Assembly: GCF_040448305.1 (NCBI RefSeq)
Contig: NZ_CP148752.1
Location: forward strand, 124,001-188,000
Origin: Pseudomonas fluorescens
GTDB taxonomy: Bacteria; Pseudomonadota; Gammaproteobacteria; Pseudomonadales; Pseudomonadaceae
Direction of reading: 5' to 3'
DNA: 64,000 nt
This document shows, piece after piece, positions 62,222-64,000 of this stretch. The notes beneath the pieces were generated by a model. It had not been told where the DNA came from. It worked only from the letters and a program-made list of their open reading frames with translations, and made no database searches. A program made the translations under genes and the position numbers. Numbering within the stretch: the first letter of the stretch is position 1; each line of letters opens with the position of its first letter.

Positions 62222-63142
62222 CTAAACCGCGACGCCGATCTGCTGCCTGTCCACCGCCACCAACGTCTCGATCATCGCCCGCGCCGCCGGCGACAAGCGG
62301 AACCCGGTGCGGCTGACGATCCCGCACCGCGCATTCATGCTCTCGATGTTCTGCGGCAGGTTGCGCCAGTGCAGCAGCACCAGTGAACCCTGGGCAATGT
62401 CTTCAACAAACGCTTCTTCAGTCCCCACGCCAATCGCATTCGATTGCAGCACCACTTTCACCAGCGCCGGGAAATGCTCGGTCTCGATGGTCGGCGAAAA
62501 GTCCACCCGTCCACTGAGGTTCGCCAGCAGTTTGCGAATGCCCGGCGGGATCATCGTGGTTGCCAGTGGGTAATCGAACATGTCGTTGGTCGACAGGCTT
62601 TCCTTGGCCAGCAGCGGATGCCCGGGCCGGCAGAAAAACACACCGCGCTTGGGCGTCAGGGCCTGGGTCTGGAAGTTCGGGTCGGACTCGAAATGGCGGA
62701 TGTCGGCGATGAAAAATTCGATCTCCTCACGGCTCAGCGCACGGCTGAGTTTTTCCCAGTTATCCACCTCGAAACAGGTGCGCACTTTCGGATGCGCATT
62801 GATGAATTGCGCCACCGCATCCGGCACCAGTTTCACCGCCGGTGCCGGGCCGCAACCGAAGCGCAGCTCACCGGCATCAAGCTTGGTCATCTGCGTCACT
62901 TCGCAGCTGAGCAACGCCGCACCCTGCACCAGGCTGCGGGCATGTTGCAGCACCACCAGGCCTTCGGGGGTGGGGCGCAAGTCCTTGTTGCCACGGTCCA
63001 CCAGCACGCAGCCGAACTCGTGTTCGAGCCCCTGAATGCTGCGGCTGAAGGCAGGCTGGGTAATGCCCATGGCCTCGGCCGCGCGCACGAAACTGCGGTG
63101 TTCGTCGAGGGCGATGAAGTAACGCAACTGGCGAAGATCCAT
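62222..63142 (-). CDS. LysR-type regulator of the sulfate-ester cluster (SftR-like)
   Basis: 306-aa regulator starting MDLRQLRYFIALDEHRSFVRAAEAMGITQPAFSRSI, a typical LysR helix-turn-helix, followed by an effector domain. The ATG at 63142 is preferred because GGA lies nine bases upstream and the LysR start is standard; five codons more are possible. Divergent from atsK and convergent with atsR, it is placed like SftR, which controls sulfate-ester genes in P. putida. Orthology to SftR is inference. Confidence 0.87.
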   Translation of the reverse strand: MDLRQLRYFIALDEHRSFVRAAEAMGITQPAFSRSIQGLEHEFGCVLVDRGNKDLRPTPEGLVVLQHARSLVQGAALLSCEVTQMTKLDAGELRFGCGPAPAVKLVPDAVAQFINAHPKVRTCFEVDNWEKLSRALSREEIEFFIADIRHFESDPNFQTQALTPKRGVFFCRPGHPLLAKESLSTNDMFDYPLATTMIPPGIRKLLANLSGRVDFSPTIETEHFPALVKVVLQSNAIGVGTEEAFVEDIAQGSLVLLHWRNLPQNIESMNARCGIVSRTGFRLSPAARAMIETLVAVDRQQIGVAV

Positions 63143-63250
63143 ATGCTTTTCCGGCATCCTAAAAATAGCTCGAAGGCATTTGCGACGAGGGTTGACTGAG
63201 GTTTTAAATGCAAGCTCTTATTCCGTCAACGAAGCATTAAGATATCTATT

Positions 63251-63259
63251 AGATCTAAA
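63251..63259. promoter_or_regulatory. AGATCTAAA motif in the LysR-atsK promoter region
   Basis: Single copy of the 9-mer found twice before atsR, inside the imperfect palindrome CTATTAGATCTAAATAG, 67 bases before the atsK start. The divergent region 63143-63325 contains no gene. Confidence 0.5.
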
Positions 63260-63325
63260 TAGAATATATATAGAGCAGTGTTTCGCGGCCGGTTCAACCG
63301 CAAGCAGTCTGATGAGGGTCTACCC

Positions 63326-64000
63326 ATGAGCAATGCCGCTTTCGCAGTACAACCCGCTGTTCACGCGCTTGAAATCCATCCGGTGGCCGGTCGCATCGGT
63401 GCCGAAATCCGTGGCGTACAGCTTTCGGGCGAGCTGGATGCCGCCACTGTTGAAGCCATTCAACAGGCACTGCTGCAATACAAAGTGATCTTCTTCCGCG
63501 AGCAGACCCAGCTCGACGATCAGCGTCAGGAGGCGTTCGCCCACCTGCTCGGCGAACCTGTTGCACACCCGACCGTACCGGTGCGCGAAGGCACGCGTTT
63601 TCTGCTGGAACTGGACGGTGCCGAGGGCCAGCGAGCCAGCTCGTGGCATACCGACGTGACCTTCGTCGAGGCCTACCCCAAAGCTTCGATCCTGCGCTCG
63701 GTGGTGGCCCCGGCTTTCGGCGGCGACACCCTGTGGGCCAACACCGCCACTGCCTATGACGGGTTGTCGGCGGAGCTGCGTGAGCTGACCGACAAACTGG
63801 TCGCCGTGCACAGCAATGAATACGACTACGCCGGCACCCGGCCTGACGTCTCGGCCGAGAAGCTGGAGCGCTATCGCAAGATCTTCACTTCGACCGTCTA
63901 CGAGACCGAACACCCGGTGGTCCGCGTGCACCCGCTCAGCGGTGAGAAAAGCCTGTTGCTGGGGCATTTCGTCAAGCGCATCAAGGGCTATTCCCAGGCT
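63326..64000 (+). CDS. atsK: AtsK, alpha-ketoglutarate-dependent alkylsulfatase (3' end outside window)
   Basis: First 225 residues of a TauD-family non-heme iron dioxygenase; the frame is open at the window end. The iron ligands HTD of SWHTDVTFVEAYPKAS are present; the distal histidine lies beyond the end. The sequence closely follows AtsK of P. putida S-313, which oxidises alkyl sulfate esters to aldehyde and sulfate. GAGGG lies about 12 bases before the ATG. With AtsRBC and AtsA it completes a sulfate-ester scavenging set. Confidence 0.92.
   Translation, partial: MSNAAFAVQPAVHALEIHPVAGRIGAEIRGVQLSGELDAATVEAIQQALLQYKVIFFREQTQLDDQRQEAFAHLLGEPVAHPTVPVREGTRFLLELDGAEGQRASSWHTDVTFVEAYPKASILRSVVAPAFGGDTLWANTATAYDGLSAELRELTDKLVAVHSNEYDYAGTRPDVSAEKLERYRKIFTSTVYETEHPVVRVHPLSGEKSLLLGHFVKRIKGYSQA

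Overview
The window reads as chromosomal DNA of a fluorescent Pseudomonas (P. fluorescens/P. putida type). The reasons are high GC with dense short-spaced genes, a complete lapGD-A-EBC biofilm adhesin locus, gabDT, the order diguanylate cyclase - desA - GGDEF/EAL gene - oscA - sbp-cysTWA that I recall from Pseudomonas genomes, an ats sulfate-ester cluster, and thirteen paired REP elements of the GTGGGAGC...GCTCGCGA type between genes. No phage, insertion sequence, CRISPR array or rRNA was seen. There is one tRNA gene, tRNA-Arg(CCG).  Layout. 1-17.9 kb: the Lap system. It has the periplasmic protease LapG, its c-di-GMP receptor LapD, a small conserved gene of unknown role, the 3128-residue adhesin LapA (minus strand) with twelve 106-aa repeats, then the type I secretion system LapE-LapB-LapC on the plus strand. 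High c-di-GMP should make LapD hold LapG; without it LapG cuts LapA at a TAAG site and releases it. The lapA-lapE intergenic region carries two inverted FleQ-like boxes. 18-24.9 kb: a LysR regulator, a DHA2-type tripartite efflux system (MFS, HlyD, outer-membrane factor) and a stomatin/NfeD pair. 25-26.5 kb: YbaK deacylase, DUF2789 and a RelBE-type toxin-antitoxin pair. 26.6-31.7 kb: MarR plus an FUSC/DUF1656/HlyD/NodT efflux operon. 31.8-37.7 kb: a membrane protein, a YdgA-like protein, a Rieske-FAD reductase, a PEBP-like secreted protein, a small acidic protein, a Phd-ParE-type pair and tRNA-Arg. 38-42.3 kb: gabD, gabT and a REC-HDOD protein. 42.4-47 kb: diguanylate cyclase, DesA desaturase and a PAS-GGDEF-EAL protein. 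47.2-51.4 kb: oscA and sulfate uptake (sbp, cysTWA). 51.5-56.5 kb: Mpo1-like protein, Crp/Fnr regulator, HipBA, and an AraC regulator divergent from a second desaturase. 56.7-64 kb: sulfate-ester use, with arylsulfatase AtsA, ABC transporter AtsC/AtsB/AtsR, a LysR regulator and the 5' part of the alpha-ketoglutarate-dependent dioxygenase AtsK, cut by the window end.  Two themes recur. One is c-di-GMP signalling tied to surface attachment: LapD, a diguanylate cyclase and a GGDEF/EAL protein. The other is sulfur scavenging: oscA, sbp-cysTWA and ats. Three toxin-antitoxin modules lie within 28.5 kb, and three TolC-family outer-membrane factors within 19 kb. Most of the machinery belongs to described families. 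The least explained items are the regulatory DNA (paired boxes, operators and shared AGATCTAAA repeats), the LapA repeat architecture, a REP pair that sits inside the reading frame of an outer-membrane lipoprotein gene, and two small genes of unknown function.
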